Shown here: piece by piece, positions 26,850 to 36,138 of the stretch
Layout: the number at the start of each line of letters is the position of its first letter
Position numbering within the stretch: the first letter of the stretch is position 1
NCBI RefSeq assembly: GCF_000348985.1
Contig: NC_035932.1
Span: 186,001 to 250,000, forward strand
Direction: 5' to 3'
DNA from: Huiozyma naganishii CBS 8797
Taxonomy: Eukaryota > Ascomycota > Saccharomycetes > Saccharomycetales > Saccharomycetaceae
DNA: 64,000 nt
Notes under the pieces: model-generated
The model's input: only the letters and a program-made list of their open reading frames with translations
Database searches by the model: none
Told to the model about the DNA's origin: nothing
Program-made: the position numbers and the translations under genes

Positions 26850-27920
26850 TCACAGCATAAAGAACGAGAACACAACAATAAAGACGATCAAGTAGACGTG
26901 GACTCTTTTGGCGTACGACCACCCTGCGTATCCGATCGCAAGATCAGCCACGTTCGTCTGCTCTGTAATGGGGCTGGTGTGTTCGCTCGGCCTGGGCCCC
27001 GCTTGCTCGACCGTGGGCAACGTCATTGTCAAACTGACCGGCTGGTGATCTGTGAATAGCAACGTGTCCGTTCTTGGCAGTGCGCGATACACCACGTCCT
27101 GTGGCGGGTCAATGTATTGACCGTGTAGTATTCTGTCGCACCAGGAGGGGATCCGTTTCCCGTTGTAGGTGTTTTGCGGGTTGTGCAGGTTGTATTTGTA
27201 CGTTTGCTTGAACGAGATAGCCGGTTCTGTGAACTGTTGGAAGATGACCCCCCTGCGCACACGCAGCAGGTTTAACTCGTCATTCTTTGAGAGAAGCGTG
27301 TTGTAATCCAGTGTGGTCGCTTGATTCCAGTCGACGCCCCTCACTCGGAAATTCAGGTCGCCAAAGAATATTGCGTGAGGGCTAGGGCATCGAACGAGTT
27401 GCAAGTCCTCTTGACACTGCGCCCACACAGCATTGTAGTCCTCGACTCTCCTCTGCAAGTTCGCCTCACCCTCGTTGGCGTTGAAGTGGCAACATATCAG
27501 CGAGAGCGACTGGCCGTCCGCCAAAGCGAGGCGAATGGCAGCGGCCCCCTTCAACGAGGACCCACCCAAACCACGCAGGCAGCTGCTCTTGAAGGTGAGT
27601 TCCACATCAGGCGCATCGTTTCGGGCAAACACTAGCAGTGCAATACAACCGACGTGATGGTCCGCTACGGACTTGTACTGGTTAGGGTACAATCTGTCCA
27701 ACACTCTCAACACGGACTGCTGTACTGTGTCGACGTACTCTTGGATAAGTTGCGGGAAGGATCCCTCCCAAATGAGGGCCAACTCTTGGAACCCGAGGGC
27801 AAACACGTCTACTGGGGTACCCTGCGGGACCAACTGTCCAACGACCGCATCCATTTGACTCTCGCTAGCCCCCCAGGGGAACAATTTCCCGGCATTGAAG
27901 CTGGTGACAGACACCCTCAT
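26850..27920 (-). CDS. INP54: Inp54, phosphatidylinositol 4,5-bisphosphate 5-phosphatase, tail-anchored
   Basis: A 356-residue inositol polyphosphate 5-phosphatase (S. cerevisiae YOL065C, 384). Family motifs in order: VSVTSFNAGK at the N-terminus, LGFQEL, CHFNANEG, FFGDLNFRV, RIPSWCDRIL and FTDHQPVSL. The last 17 or so residues are hydrophobic (VYLIVFIVVFSFFML), a C-terminal anchor matching the endoplasmic reticulum tail anchor of Inp54. The ATG at 27918-27920 starts just before the catalytic domain; longer frames upstream use TTG. The gene sits between the PUS9-like gene and MET22 as in the S. cerevisiae RIB2-INP54-MET22 series. Confidence 0.95.
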   Translation of the reverse strand: MRVSVTSFNAGKLFPWGASESQMDAVVGQLVPQGTPVDVFALGFQELALIWEGSFPQLIQEYVDTVQQSVLRVLDRLYPNQYKSVADHHVGCIALLVFARNDAPDVELTFKSSCLRGLGGSSLKGAAAIRLALADGQSLSLICCHFNANEGEANLQRRVEDYNAVWAQCQEDLQLVRCPSPHAIFFGDLNFRVRGVDWNQATTLDYNTLLSKNDELNLLRVRRGVIFQQFTEPAISFKQTYKYNLHNPQNTYNGKRIPSWCDRILHGQYIDPPQDVVYRALPRTDTLLFTDHQPVSLTMTLPTVEQAGPRPSEHTSPITEQTNVADLAIGYAGWSYAKRVHVYLIVFIVVFSFFML

Positions 27921-27989
27921 TGCTGGGTATCTTGTGTATCTATATAGACTAGTAGTACCTAATGCAACTTGCAAGGGTGCAACGAAGAA

Positions 27990-29063
27990 TCAAACCTGGC
28001 GGGACTCAATGACGCTCTTAGAGACCGCGACGACGGAACTGTGCAGACTACCCGGCCCGCACGAAGCGATGACTCCCTTGGACAGGAGGGTCCTGCCCTT
28101 GCTGAAGTCCAGTGGGGCTCCCTCGATGGAGTCCGTGTGGACCCCACCAGCCTCAAGCACGATCACGTTTCCCGCGGCATGGTCCCAGATCTTCTCCTGG
28201 TAGGACATCTTGATGGGCAGACGCAAGTAGAGGTCCGCGAGCCCGAGAGCGAGGATGCAGTACTTGACTTGCGAGTCCAAATGGACGGATTTCGTGATTC
28301 CCAATTTGCTCTTAATCGTCGATTGCTCGTCGTGCGAGGAATGCGTCTTCTCTACCCCTTCGAGGGTGATCATACCGTCTGTGCTAGTCAGAAAACGCGA
28401 GTGCACCTGCACCCAGTGGTTTTCGTGGTCCCTTGCGGAGCTGTAGAATGCACCTGCACCAGAGACGGCACGGAAGATGTACCCGAAGGAATCGAACCCG
28501 GGCAACTCGTCAACACCGCCGTAGTTGGCCAGAGTGAGGTTTGGACAGCCGATACACCCAACGGTGACGGTACCCTTGACAATCAACCCGAGACACACGG
28601 CAAACTGCTCTCCTCTGAGGAACCCTTTAGTCCCGTCAATTGGGTCCAGGCACCAGAACCTCCCCGTGGAACCACCTTCGTAGTCGCCCATGTTGATCAC
28701 ACGAGCGACATCCTGCGTTGTCTTTAGCGGGTACTCCCTCGAAGTGTACTTGAAATCGCTGGGGAACTCCCTTTGGAAATTCTGTTCGTGCGACTCGATC
28801 GTGTCGAGGATCTGCTGCAGGAAGGACTCCTCCAGTCCCTTCGCGCTCTCCTCCCCTACAATTGAGTCCTGAGGAAAGTACGACTTGATGGTGTTGATGA
28901 TGATGGTCTGTGCGGCGTAGTCACCGACGGTCACGGGCGAGTCGTCGCTCTTGGTGATCGTCGTCGTGTCCCTGTGCGAGATGATCTGCTGCTGGATCCT
29001 CTTCGTCAAAAAGGAGGCCTTACGCACGGCCTCCGTGGCCACTTCCAATTCCTTAGCGTACAT
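27990..29063 (-). CDS. MET22: Met22/Hal2, 3'(2'),5'-bisphosphate nucleotidase
   Basis: Exactly 357 residues, the length of the S. cerevisiae enzyme. Inositol-monophosphatase fold motifs are present: VGEES (metal-binding Glu), DPIDGTKGF near residue 138 and WDHAAGNVIVLEAGG near the C-terminus. The enzyme hydrolyses 3'-phosphoadenosine 5'-phosphate to AMP during sulfate assimilation and is the salt- and lithium-sensitive Hal2. It starts at the ATG 29061-29063. A TATA-like TTATATAA lies about 100 bases upstream, followed by a Met31/32-type CTGTGGC (29217-29223) and a CACGTG (29411-29416), consistent with the methionine regulon. Confidence 0.97.
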   Translation of the reverse strand: MYAKELEVATEAVRKASFLTKRIQQQIISHRDTTTITKSDDSPVTVGDYAAQTIIINTIKSYFPQDSIVGEESAKGLEESFLQQILDTIESHEQNFQREFPSDFKYTSREYPLKTTQDVARVINMGDYEGGSTGRFWCLDPIDGTKGFLRGEQFAVCLGLIVKGTVTVGCIGCPNLTLANYGGVDELPGFDSFGYIFRAVSGAGAFYSSARDHENHWVQVHSRFLTSTDGMITLEGVEKTHSSHDEQSTIKSKLGITKSVHLDSQVKYCILALGLADLYLRLPIKMSYQEKIWDHAAGNVIVLEAGGVHTDSIEGAPLDFSKGRTLLSKGVIASCGPGSLHSSVVAVSKSVIESRQV

Positions 29064-29216
29064 CAATAAAACAGCGGTACAGTGGTCAATTTAACTACTG
29101 CCACCCCACAGACAACAACGCAACAACAACAACCATCATTTCAACAGAACACGGTCTCGCTCGCTTATATAAACCGACGTCATATCCACAATTTTCAGTT
29201 CTCGAAGAAACGCACA

Positions 29217-29223
29217 CTGTGGC
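29217..29223. promoter_or_regulatory. CTGTGGC, Met31/Met32-type core in the MET22 promoter
   Basis: Matches the core of the Met31/32 zinc-finger site. It lies 154 bases upstream of the MET22 ATG, in the spacer shared with DBP10, and pairs with a downstream CACGTG (Cbf1) at 29411-29416. Confidence 0.45.
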
Positions 29224-29376
29224 ATTTGCTGTGTTGTACAGTGTGAGTAGAGCGGAATCAGTATGGATCCAGTGGCATGGAGGGACCCTTGCAAGGGAAC
29301 AGGTGTATAAGACCTGGTGTGTGTTGGTGAATGTGTAGATGGGTGAGTACTCGTCCGGGAAAGCAGTGTAACGATG

Positions 29377-29416
29377 GTGCCCCACTAGTGCCCCGCAGGT
29401 GCCCCGCCATCACGTG
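29377..29416. promoter_or_regulatory. Three GTGCCCC motifs at 11-bp intervals followed by CACGTG
   Basis: GTGCCCC occurs at 29377-29383, 29388-29394 and 29399-29405, exactly 11 bases apart, so all three face the same side of the helix. CACGTG follows at 29411-29416 within ATCACGTGAC. It lies between divergent MET22 and DBP10. The factor for GTGCCCC is unknown to me. Confidence 0.5.
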
Positions 29417-29539
29417 ACGCCGAGAGTGAAAAATTTTAATTCGTTTTGCGATGAGCTTCGAGTTCTTGACGGTGCAGATGGAGCGATGCGATGGGGTCTG
29501 CCATCTTGGCTGGGCAATTGACAGGGAGACAGGATAGCA

Positions 29540-32500
29540 ATGGTGTCCAGTGGTAAGAGAGTGCGGGAGAGTGAGTCCTACGAGAGCTCGGACGAAGAAG
29601 GGTACGTGAGTGCGCCCGGGACCGGCAGTTCTGCAGAGGAAGAGGACGATGCGTTGGTCGACATTGCTGGCGACATCGCTCTGGAGTCCTCTGATGAGGA
29701 GGAGGAGGAAGATGTGCAGGGAGATATTGCAGATATAATAGATTACAGCGATGAGGAGCCCGCAGAGGCAAAGGGCAAGCAGCAGAAGCAGAAGCAGAAA
29801 CCGAGTAAGAAATCCCCGAAGGAGAACGCCTTCCCCAGTTTGGAACTTTCAGACGACGAGTCCTCAAAGGCTGCTGGTGATGCGTCGGACGATGACGTTA
29901 ACGCATACTTTTCGACGAACAACCAAGCTGAGAAACAGAAGTTTAAGAAGGGAAGTTTTGCCAGTTTCGGGCTGTCGAAGGCGATCCTGTCCAACGTGAC
30001 CCGCAAGGGGTTCCGCCAACCTACCCCGATCCAACGTAAGACTATACCCTTGATCCTTCAAAATAGAGACATTGTGGGGATGGCAAGAACAGGGTCAGGG
30101 AAGACCGCGGCGTTCGTGCTCCCCATGATCGAAAAATTGAAGACGCACTCGTCAAAGATCGGTGTTCGTGCCATTATCCTTTCCCCCTCAAGAGAATTGG
30201 CATTGCAGACACACAACGTGTTCAAAGATTTCTCCAAGGGGACCCACCTACGTAGTGTTCTGCTGACAGGTGGTGACTCTCTGGAGGAACAGTTTGGTAT
30301 GATGATGTCTAACCCAGACGTGGTCATCGCGACACCGGGTAGATTCCTGCATTTGAAAGTGGAGATGAACTTGGTGTTGAAAACAGTGGAGTATGCCGTG
30401 TTCGACGAGGCAGACAGACTGTTTGAAATGGGGTTTCAAGAACAACTGAACGAACTGCTAGCGGCTCTACCTTCCTCAAGACAGACTCTACTGTTTTCGG
30501 CGACTTTGCCAAGCTCGCTGGTGGAGTTTGCAAAGGCAGGACTAACCAACCCTGTGCTGGTCAGATTGGACGCAGAGTCTAAGATCTCAGAAAACTTGCA
30601 GATGCTCTTCTTATCGATAAAGAACGACGAAAGAGAGGCTAACCTGCTGTACCTTCTACAAAACGTCATCAAGATCCCTCTGGCAACCCCGGAACAACTG
30701 AAAAAATTGCGCGACAGTGATGCGAAATTCTCAGAATCTGAATCAGAGGACGAGTCCAACGAGAAGAGGGGCGGCAAGCGCGATTTCAAGAAAAATGGGA
30801 AGAAGAAGTTTGTCAAACAGAGACTACCCGCTGCAAACGAATTGCCCTCCGAAAATGCAACAGTTGTCTTCGTCCCAACAAGACATCACGTCGAGTACAT
30901 CTCCCAAGTGTTAAAGGATTGTGGATACCTCGTCTCGTACATCTATGGGTCCCTGGATCAAAACGCGCGTAAGAGTCAGCTATACAATTTCAGACTTGGG
31001 TTGACGTCCATTTTGGTGGTCACAGATGTCGCCGCAAGAGGTGTCGATATCCCCATGCTGGCAAACGTCATCAATTACTCACTTCCTTCCTCATCGAAGA
31101 TCTTTATTCATCGTGTTGGGAGAACTGCGAGAGCTGGTAACAAAGGTTGGGCTTACACCATCGTCTCAGAGAGCGAATTGCCATACCTTCTGGATCTTGA
31201 ATTGTTCCTGAGCAAAAAAGTCTTGCTTACGCCAATGCTCGAGGCCAAAAACGCTATATTAAAGCAAAAATGGATCGACCAAGGTAACGACGAAATGTCT
31301 TTCAAGCCACCAGCAGTTTCATACACTGACAGAATCGTCCTTGGTAGTTGTCCAAGACTGGATTTAGAGAGCATGGGAGATTTATTCAAGAACATTTTGG
31401 AAAATAATTTCGATCTTTCTTTAATGAAGGCAACGTCATTGAAGGCTGAGAAACTATACTTTAGAACGAGGACACACGCCTCCTTGGAATCGCTGAAAAG
31501 AAGCAAGGAGGTCATTGCCTCTGGATGGGACGAACAAAACATTATCTTTGGCTCCAATGTGGAAAAGGAGAAGATAAATTTCCTAGCCAAGCTACAAAAT
31601 AGAAGGAACAAAGAGACCGTGTTTGAGTTCTCCAGGAACCCGGATGACGAAATGTCCGTATTCATGAAGCGTAGAAGAAGACAACTGGCCCCAGTGCAAA
31701 AAAAGGCAAAGGAGAGAAGAGAGCTGCTGGAGAAGGAAAGAAGGTCAGGTCTCTCACACTCCATAGAGGATGAAATCTTTAATCAAAATAATAACACTGA
31801 AATGGAGACCGGTTACACTGTTTCTGAAGAAGCTTTGAAACAATTCGAGGACGCGGACGAATTACTACAGAAGCAGTCCGAGAAGAAAACAAAACCAAAG
31901 AATTATAAAGATCCAAATTTCTTTTTAAGTCATTACGCACCTGCTGCAGATATCCAAGATAAGCAACTGCAAGTGACCAGCGGATTCACCAACGATGCCG
32001 CGCAAGCCGCGTACGATCTGAACGACGACGATAAAGTACAAGTCCACAAACAAACGGCCACCGTGAAATGGGACAAGAAAAGGAAGAAGTACGTCAACAT
32101 GCAAGGTATCGATAACAAGAAGTATATCATTGGTGAGAGTGGCCAAAAGATTGCTGCAAGTTTCCGGTCGGGGAAGTTCGATGAGTGGTCGAAGGCTAGA
32201 CATATTAAACCTTTGAAAGTGGGCGCTAAGGAGGATTCCATTGAAACGCATCTATTAAGGGACCCCACGGGCCGGTCAAACATCAGTGGTAATAGAACTG
32301 CATCAGGAAAGTACAAACACAAGCAGGACAAAGCACCTAAACTACCTGATAAGCACAGGGATAATTACCATTCTCAAAAGAAGAAAATTGCAAGTGCTAT
32401 GGAGAGAGGCACTTATGTCAAGGGCTTCAACGGTCCTGGGACTCAAAGTGAGTTGAAATCTACCGCACAGATCAGGAAGGGCAGATTGCAAGCGGAGAAG

Positions 32501-32545
32501 AAGAAGGCCAAAAACGCACGTCCAAACAAGAAAAGAAAGTTTTAA
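29540..32545 (+). CDS. DBP10: Dbp10, DEAD-box RNA helicase for 60S ribosome assembly
   Basis: A 1001-residue helicase (S. cerevisiae YDL031W, 995). An acidic N-terminal 125 residues precede the Q motif (GFRQPTPIQ, about 156), Walker A ARTGSGKT (about 182), DEAD (VFDEADRLF, about 287), SAT (LFSATLPS, about 319), VVTDVAARGVDIP (about 493) and HRVGRTARAG (about 523). An insertion rich in Glu, Lys and Arg sits between the two RecA domains near residue 400. The C-terminal 450 residues are basic, ending in a lysine-rich nucleolar tail. Dbp10 acts near the peptidyl transferase centre of pre-60S particles. S. cerevisiae keeps it on the sister (chromosome IV) track with PRP9 and ARP2, in this same order. 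Confidence 0.97.
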   Translation: MVSSGKRVRESESYESSDEEGYVSAPGTGSSAEEEDDALVDIAGDIALESSDEEEEEDVQGDIADIIDYSDEEPAEAKGKQQKQKQKPSKKSPKENAFPSLELSDDESSKAAGDASDDDVNAYFSTNNQAEKQKFKKGSFASFGLSKAILSNVTRKGFRQPTPIQRKTIPLILQNRDIVGMARTGSGKTAAFVLPMIEKLKTHSSKIGVRAIILSPSRELALQTHNVFKDFSKGTHLRSVLLTGGDSLEEQFGMMMSNPDVVIATPGRFLHLKVEMNLVLKTVEYAVFDEADRLFEMGFQEQLNELLAALPSSRQTLLFSATLPSSLVEFAKAGLTNPVLVRLDAESKISENLQMLFLSIKNDEREANLLYLLQNVIKIPLATPEQLKKLRDSDAKFSESESEDESNEKRGGKRDFKKNGKKKFVKQRLPAANELPSENATVVFVPTRHHVEYISQVLKDCGYLVSYIYGSLDQNARKSQLYNFRLGLTSILVVTDVAARGVDIPMLANVINYSLPSSSKIFIHRVGRTARAGNKGWAYTIVSESELPYLLDLELFLSKKVLLTPMLEAKNAILKQKWIDQGNDEMSFKPPAVSYTDRIVLGSCPRLDLESMGDLFKNILENNFDLSLMKATSLKAEKLYFRTRTHASLESLKRSKEVIASGWDEQNIIFGSNVEKEKINFLAKLQNRRNKETVFEFSRNPDDEMSVFMKRRRRQLAPVQKKAKERRELLEKERRSGLSHSIEDEIFNQNNNTEMETGYTVSEEALKQFEDADELLQKQSEKKTKPKNYKDPNFFLSHYAPAADIQDKQLQVTSGFTNDAAQAAYDLNDDDKVQVHKQTATVKWDKKRKKYVNMQGIDNKKYIIGESGQKIAASFRSGKFDEWSKARHIKPLKVGAKEDSIETHLLRDPTGRSNISGNRTASGKYKHKQDKAPKLPDKHRDNYHSQKKKIASAMERGTYVKGFNGPGTQSELKSTAQIRKGRLQAEKKKAKNARPNKKRKF

Positions 32546-32617
32546 AGCCCCTCCCCCCATTTTCTTTTCCCATCCAGTTTCTTATAGGCATATATTTCTG
32601 TATATTATTCACACTCT

Positions 32618-32652
32618 TACTACTACTACTATTATTATTATTATTATTATTT
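32618..32652. repeat. Trinucleotide microsatellite between DBP10 and PRP9
   Basis: Tandem TAC units followed without break by tandem TAT/ATT units in the short DBP10-PRP9 spacer. Probably copy-number variable. Confidence 0.8.
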
Positions 32653-32733
32653 ATGATGAATAATTTTTCACTTTCAATGGCTGTAATACAGATGAGATGA
32701 GAATTGCTGTGGTGGGGCAGTTTGAAGTCGTCG

Positions 32734-34332
32734 ATGAGTCCAATCCCAATGGGCTTAGATGAGAGAGTGTCTCTGATACGACAGCTGGAAATTTTAGAGG
32801 ATGCTATCGCAGCGAGGTTTCAAAGGAACCCTGCTCTATATTACAATTCGGTGCCGATGCTGAAGAAACTGACTATGCAAGCGGAACCCAAGGTATGTCC
32901 GCCACAGGATCATGTGACGAAGAATAAGGTCTACCGTGTTGAGAAAAGTGCTCGAAAAGTCAAGCAAGTGGCAACACAGCAGCACGAAATCAAACTATTT
33001 TTGCAAGACCGAACAGATATCTTGAACAAACTCTCCAGAGCCCAAGAGTCAGGACCCGGAGAGTCACAGTATAAAAATCTGGACGAATTCAAGACTGCGA
33101 TTAATGGGTTAACGGAAAGCAATATTCCCAAACGGAGTGGTCTCCAGTCGGAAAAGGACCAATACGCAATGTTTTCAAGTTCCATCGAAAAGCCACCGAC
33201 GAACATCCTTTCAGCAAGGGCTTTGGAGTTGGACATCAACGCCATATTCAATAGAGAGGAGCAGTATGGTACCTATATACAGCTTGAGAATTATCATCCC
33301 ATGTGGCTGGAACTGATGAAGGAACCTAGTGTCACCGTGCTGCAATATTTGGAATCCTTGGAGCGAATGTTCCTGAACGCTGACGACAAAACTTCTTATT
33401 TGACTAGTCCTCCAATAGATCGGGACAACAAGCAGTATTTGAGATTTTTGGAGAGGCTGGGATTGTACCTGAAGACTTACATTGCCAAAAAATTCCCATT
33501 AATTGATCAGCATTTGGTGGAAGACTACCTACTTGACCACTTCAAGAATCGGTACGTGAACAAGCCTGTATCTACAGACCAAAATACACAGTTTTGCCCT
33601 GTATGTGATAAGAGGTACGAGGGAATGCAGCTTTTCAACGATCACCTCCTGAATAAATTTCATGCTCAACAGCGTGGGAAAAGACTTCCACTCCTACAGG
33701 CAGAATTCAGAGTATCGGTGTATTTGACAGCTTTGTCCAAGGAGTTCAAGGACAGCAAGAATTTCATGGAACGGAAACTGGCGTTCACGTACGCCGAACG
33801 GCAGGAAGAGTTGCAAAGGTTGACTACCGAGTACGAGGCACCCAACTACAATCCAGCTTTGGAACACGAAGACAATCCTGCCGAAACAGACAAGAATAAA
33901 AATGGCAAAACCCACTCTGAGAATAAGCAAACCGCGGAGTTGGAGTCCATGTTCACGAACATGCCCTTGGGACCTGACGGCATGCCGATCCCACTGTGGC
34001 TGTACAAACTGCAAGGCCTCGATGTGAAATACACATGCGAGATCTGTGGGAACGCAGAATTCAAAGGTCGAAGAGCGTATCAGAAACACTTCCACGAACC
34101 CCTACACGAGTATCGTTTGAAATGCCTTGGCATCACACGGTCAAAGGCATTCGACGGAATCGCGCTGATCGAGGAAGCACAGGAACTGTGGGCAAAGATC
34201 TCGGGCAAATCTACCTCTGCCCGTGCTGGGTCGGACGACTCATTAAAACTCGAAATCGAAGTCGAGGACGAGGACGGGAATGTCATGTCGCAGACCGTGT
34301 ACCAGGACCTGAAGAGGCAGGGCCTCTTGTAA
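32734..34332 (+). CDS. PRP9: Prp9, SF3a subunit of the U2 snRNP (SF3A3/SF3a60)
   Basis: A 532-residue splicing factor (S. cerevisiae 530). Conserved blocks: LEILEDAIAARFQRNPALYY at the N-terminus, QQHEIKLFLQ, DQYAMFSSS and DEQYG-type EEQYGTYIQLENYH. Two C2H2 zinc fingers follow, at about residue 288 (CPVCDKRYEG) and 434 (CEICGNAEFKGRRAYQKHF). MPLGPDGMPIPLWLYKLQGL between them is near-invariant in the family. With Prp11 and Prp21 it forms SF3a, needed to join U2 snRNP to the branch point. The ATG at 32734 is the first in frame; a codon further upstream is TTG. Followed by ARP2 as in S. cerevisiae. Confidence 0.97.
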   Translation: MSPIPMGLDERVSLIRQLEILEDAIAARFQRNPALYYNSVPMLKKLTMQAEPKVCPPQDHVTKNKVYRVEKSARKVKQVATQQHEIKLFLQDRTDILNKLSRAQESGPGESQYKNLDEFKTAINGLTESNIPKRSGLQSEKDQYAMFSSSIEKPPTNILSARALELDINAIFNREEQYGTYIQLENYHPMWLELMKEPSVTVLQYLESLERMFLNADDKTSYLTSPPIDRDNKQYLRFLERLGLYLKTYIAKKFPLIDQHLVEDYLLDHFKNRYVNKPVSTDQNTQFCPVCDKRYEGMQLFNDHLLNKFHAQQRGKRLPLLQAEFRVSVYLTALSKEFKDSKNFMERKLAFTYAERQEELQRLTTEYEAPNYNPALEHEDNPAETDKNKNGKTHSENKQTAELESMFTNMPLGPDGMPIPLWLYKLQGLDVKYTCEICGNAEFKGRRAYQKHFHEPLHEYRLKCLGITRSKAFDGIALIEEAQELWAKISGKSTSARAGSDDSLKLEIEVEDEDGNVMSQTVYQDLKRQGLL

Positions 34333-34519
34333 CCGTCGTGGCAGCGCGAGACGCCGCCGATGCCGCGGCCGCTGGCGACGCGGTCCTCATATCACGTCCG
34401 ACGAAGGATTAACTTTTCCGCTGCATTTGAAATTTGAGAAACTTTCGACTTTGCAGTTGAAGTCGCAGACGTTTTAGGAGGGATGCAAAGCTTAAGGAAC
34501 CAAGCATACGGTGGTTACC

Positions 34520-35981
34520 ATGGATCCACACAGTCCAATTGGTATGTGATTTTTTTGATGTGCATGGTTCTGTGCTGATATGTCGTAAATCTCTGAGTAT
34601 TTGCCTGACATTTCATTCTCTCCTCCCCTTTTCTCTCTTTTTGATACAGGTGCCCCTCTCCGCCAAACTAAAGATGGAGATAGATAGAGCGAGAGTTACT
34701 CTTAGACCGCTACATACACAGCATAGAATTGATTAATCTGAAACTCGATCTTCTTTTTTACTAACTTACTTTATCTGATATGGGGCTTTTATTGCCCGTA
34801 ATACAAATGATTTTGAAACAGTTTTAGATCAAGGTACTGGGTTTGTCAAGATTGGTCGTGCCGGGGAGAACTTCCCGGACTTTACTTTCCCATCCATTGT
34901 GGGGAGGCCAATCTTGAGAGCTGAAGAGCGGAGTTTCATGGACTCCAAGACTCCAATAAAAGATATCATGGTTGGTGAGGAGGCCAGCGATGTTCGCTCA
35001 TACTTGCAAATATCTTACCCTATGGAGAATGGTATCATCAAGCATTGGACAGATATGGAGCTGCTGTGGGACCACGCCTTTTTCGAGAAGATGAAGCTGC
35101 CAAGTACGTCCGGTGGGAAGATCTTGCTGACGGAACCACCCATGAATCCCCTGAAGAACAGAGAGATGATGTGCCAGGTGATGTTCGAGAAATACGATTT
35201 CGGCGGTGTCTACGTAGCCATCCAGGCTGTACTAGCACTGTACGCGCAGGGTCTCTCATCCGGTGTTGTTGTCGATTCCGGTGACGGTGTCACCCACATT
35301 GTCCCCGTTTACGAGTCTGTGGTACTGAACCACTTGACAAGAAGGTTGGACGTTGCTGGTAGAGATGTCACCAGACACCTGATTGATTTACTGTCCCGCA
35401 GAGGATACGCCTTTAACAGAAGTGCAGATTTTGAGACTGTTAGACAGATAAAGGAAAAACTGTCGTACGTGTCTTACGATCTCGACTTTGACACTAAACT
35501 AGCCCGCGAAACGACTACGTTGGTCGAAAACTACGAGTTGCCTGATGGTAGGATCATAAAAGTTGGACAAGAAAGATTTGAAGCACCAGAGTGCTTGTTC
35601 CAACCTAACCTCGTGGACGTGGAACAGCCAGGTGTCGGTGAACTTCTGTTCAACACTATACAGTCTGCAGACGTGGATATTAGGAGCTCCCTGTATAAGG
35701 CTATTGTTCTCTCAGGTGGTTCCAGTATGTATCCTGGCTTGCCCTCTAGGTTGGAGAAAGAGTTGAAGCAGCTGTGGTTTACAAGAGTGCTGAAGAACGA
35801 CCCATCCAGACTTGATAAATTCAAAGTGAGGATCGAGGATCCACCAAGAAGAAAGCATATGGTATTTATCGGTGGTGCCGTTCTGGCCAACATCATGGCC
35901 GACAAAGATCATATGTGGCTGTCCAAACAGGAGTGGGAGGAAAGCGGTGCACAAGCCATGGCCAAATTTGGCCCTAGATGA
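34520..35981 (+). CDS. ARP2: Arp2, Arp2/3 complex subunit, one intron
   Basis: Two exons, 34520-34541 and 34822-35981, encode 393 residues (S. cerevisiae 391). Exon 1 gives MDPHSPI plus one base. The joined codon and exon 2 continue [20 protein letters not shown], matching S. cerevisiae Arp2. Actin-fold nucleotide motifs [11 protein letters not shown] and [16 protein letters not shown] are present, and the C-terminus ends FGPR. Arp2/3 nucleates branched actin at cortical patches and is essential. The exon 2 frame has no in-frame ATG at its start, and the GTG at 34899 is an internal valine. The S. cerevisiae gene also has one intron near its 5' end. Confidence 0.97.
34542..34821 (+). other. 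ARP2: ARP2 spliceosomal intron, 280 bases
   Basis: Donor GTATGT at 34542, exact branch point TACTAAC at 34759-34765, and acceptor CAG ending at 34821. The acceptor is the first AG after the branch point, 57 bases from the branch A. It is the only protein-gene intron I found in the window. Confidence 0.96.
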
Positions 35982-36138
35982 GCGGAAAACAAGAAGAAAA
36001 AACAACGTGAATGGCAAGGAGAATGACAGCACCGACCATGGAAATAGACGTTATTTTTCACTTGGGTACGTATGAATAACATTAAATAAAGAAACAACAT
36101 TGCAGTAAACTTTTGTAACCGTCTATCGTCCCACCGGG

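Larger units (their letters stand above)
29064..29539. other. Divergent promoter region MET22/DBP10
   Basis: About 475 bases. It contains a TATA-like box near 29165 for MET22, the CTGTGGC and CACGTG sites, and the GTGCCCC triplet. No gene seen. Confidence 0.6.

Noticed and set aside
28488..28498. Perfect tRNA B-box sequence (GGTTCGATTCC on the minus strand)
   Set aside because: It lies inside MET22 and encodes Gly-Phe-Asp-Ser of the conserved protein. I found no matching A box or cloverleaf.
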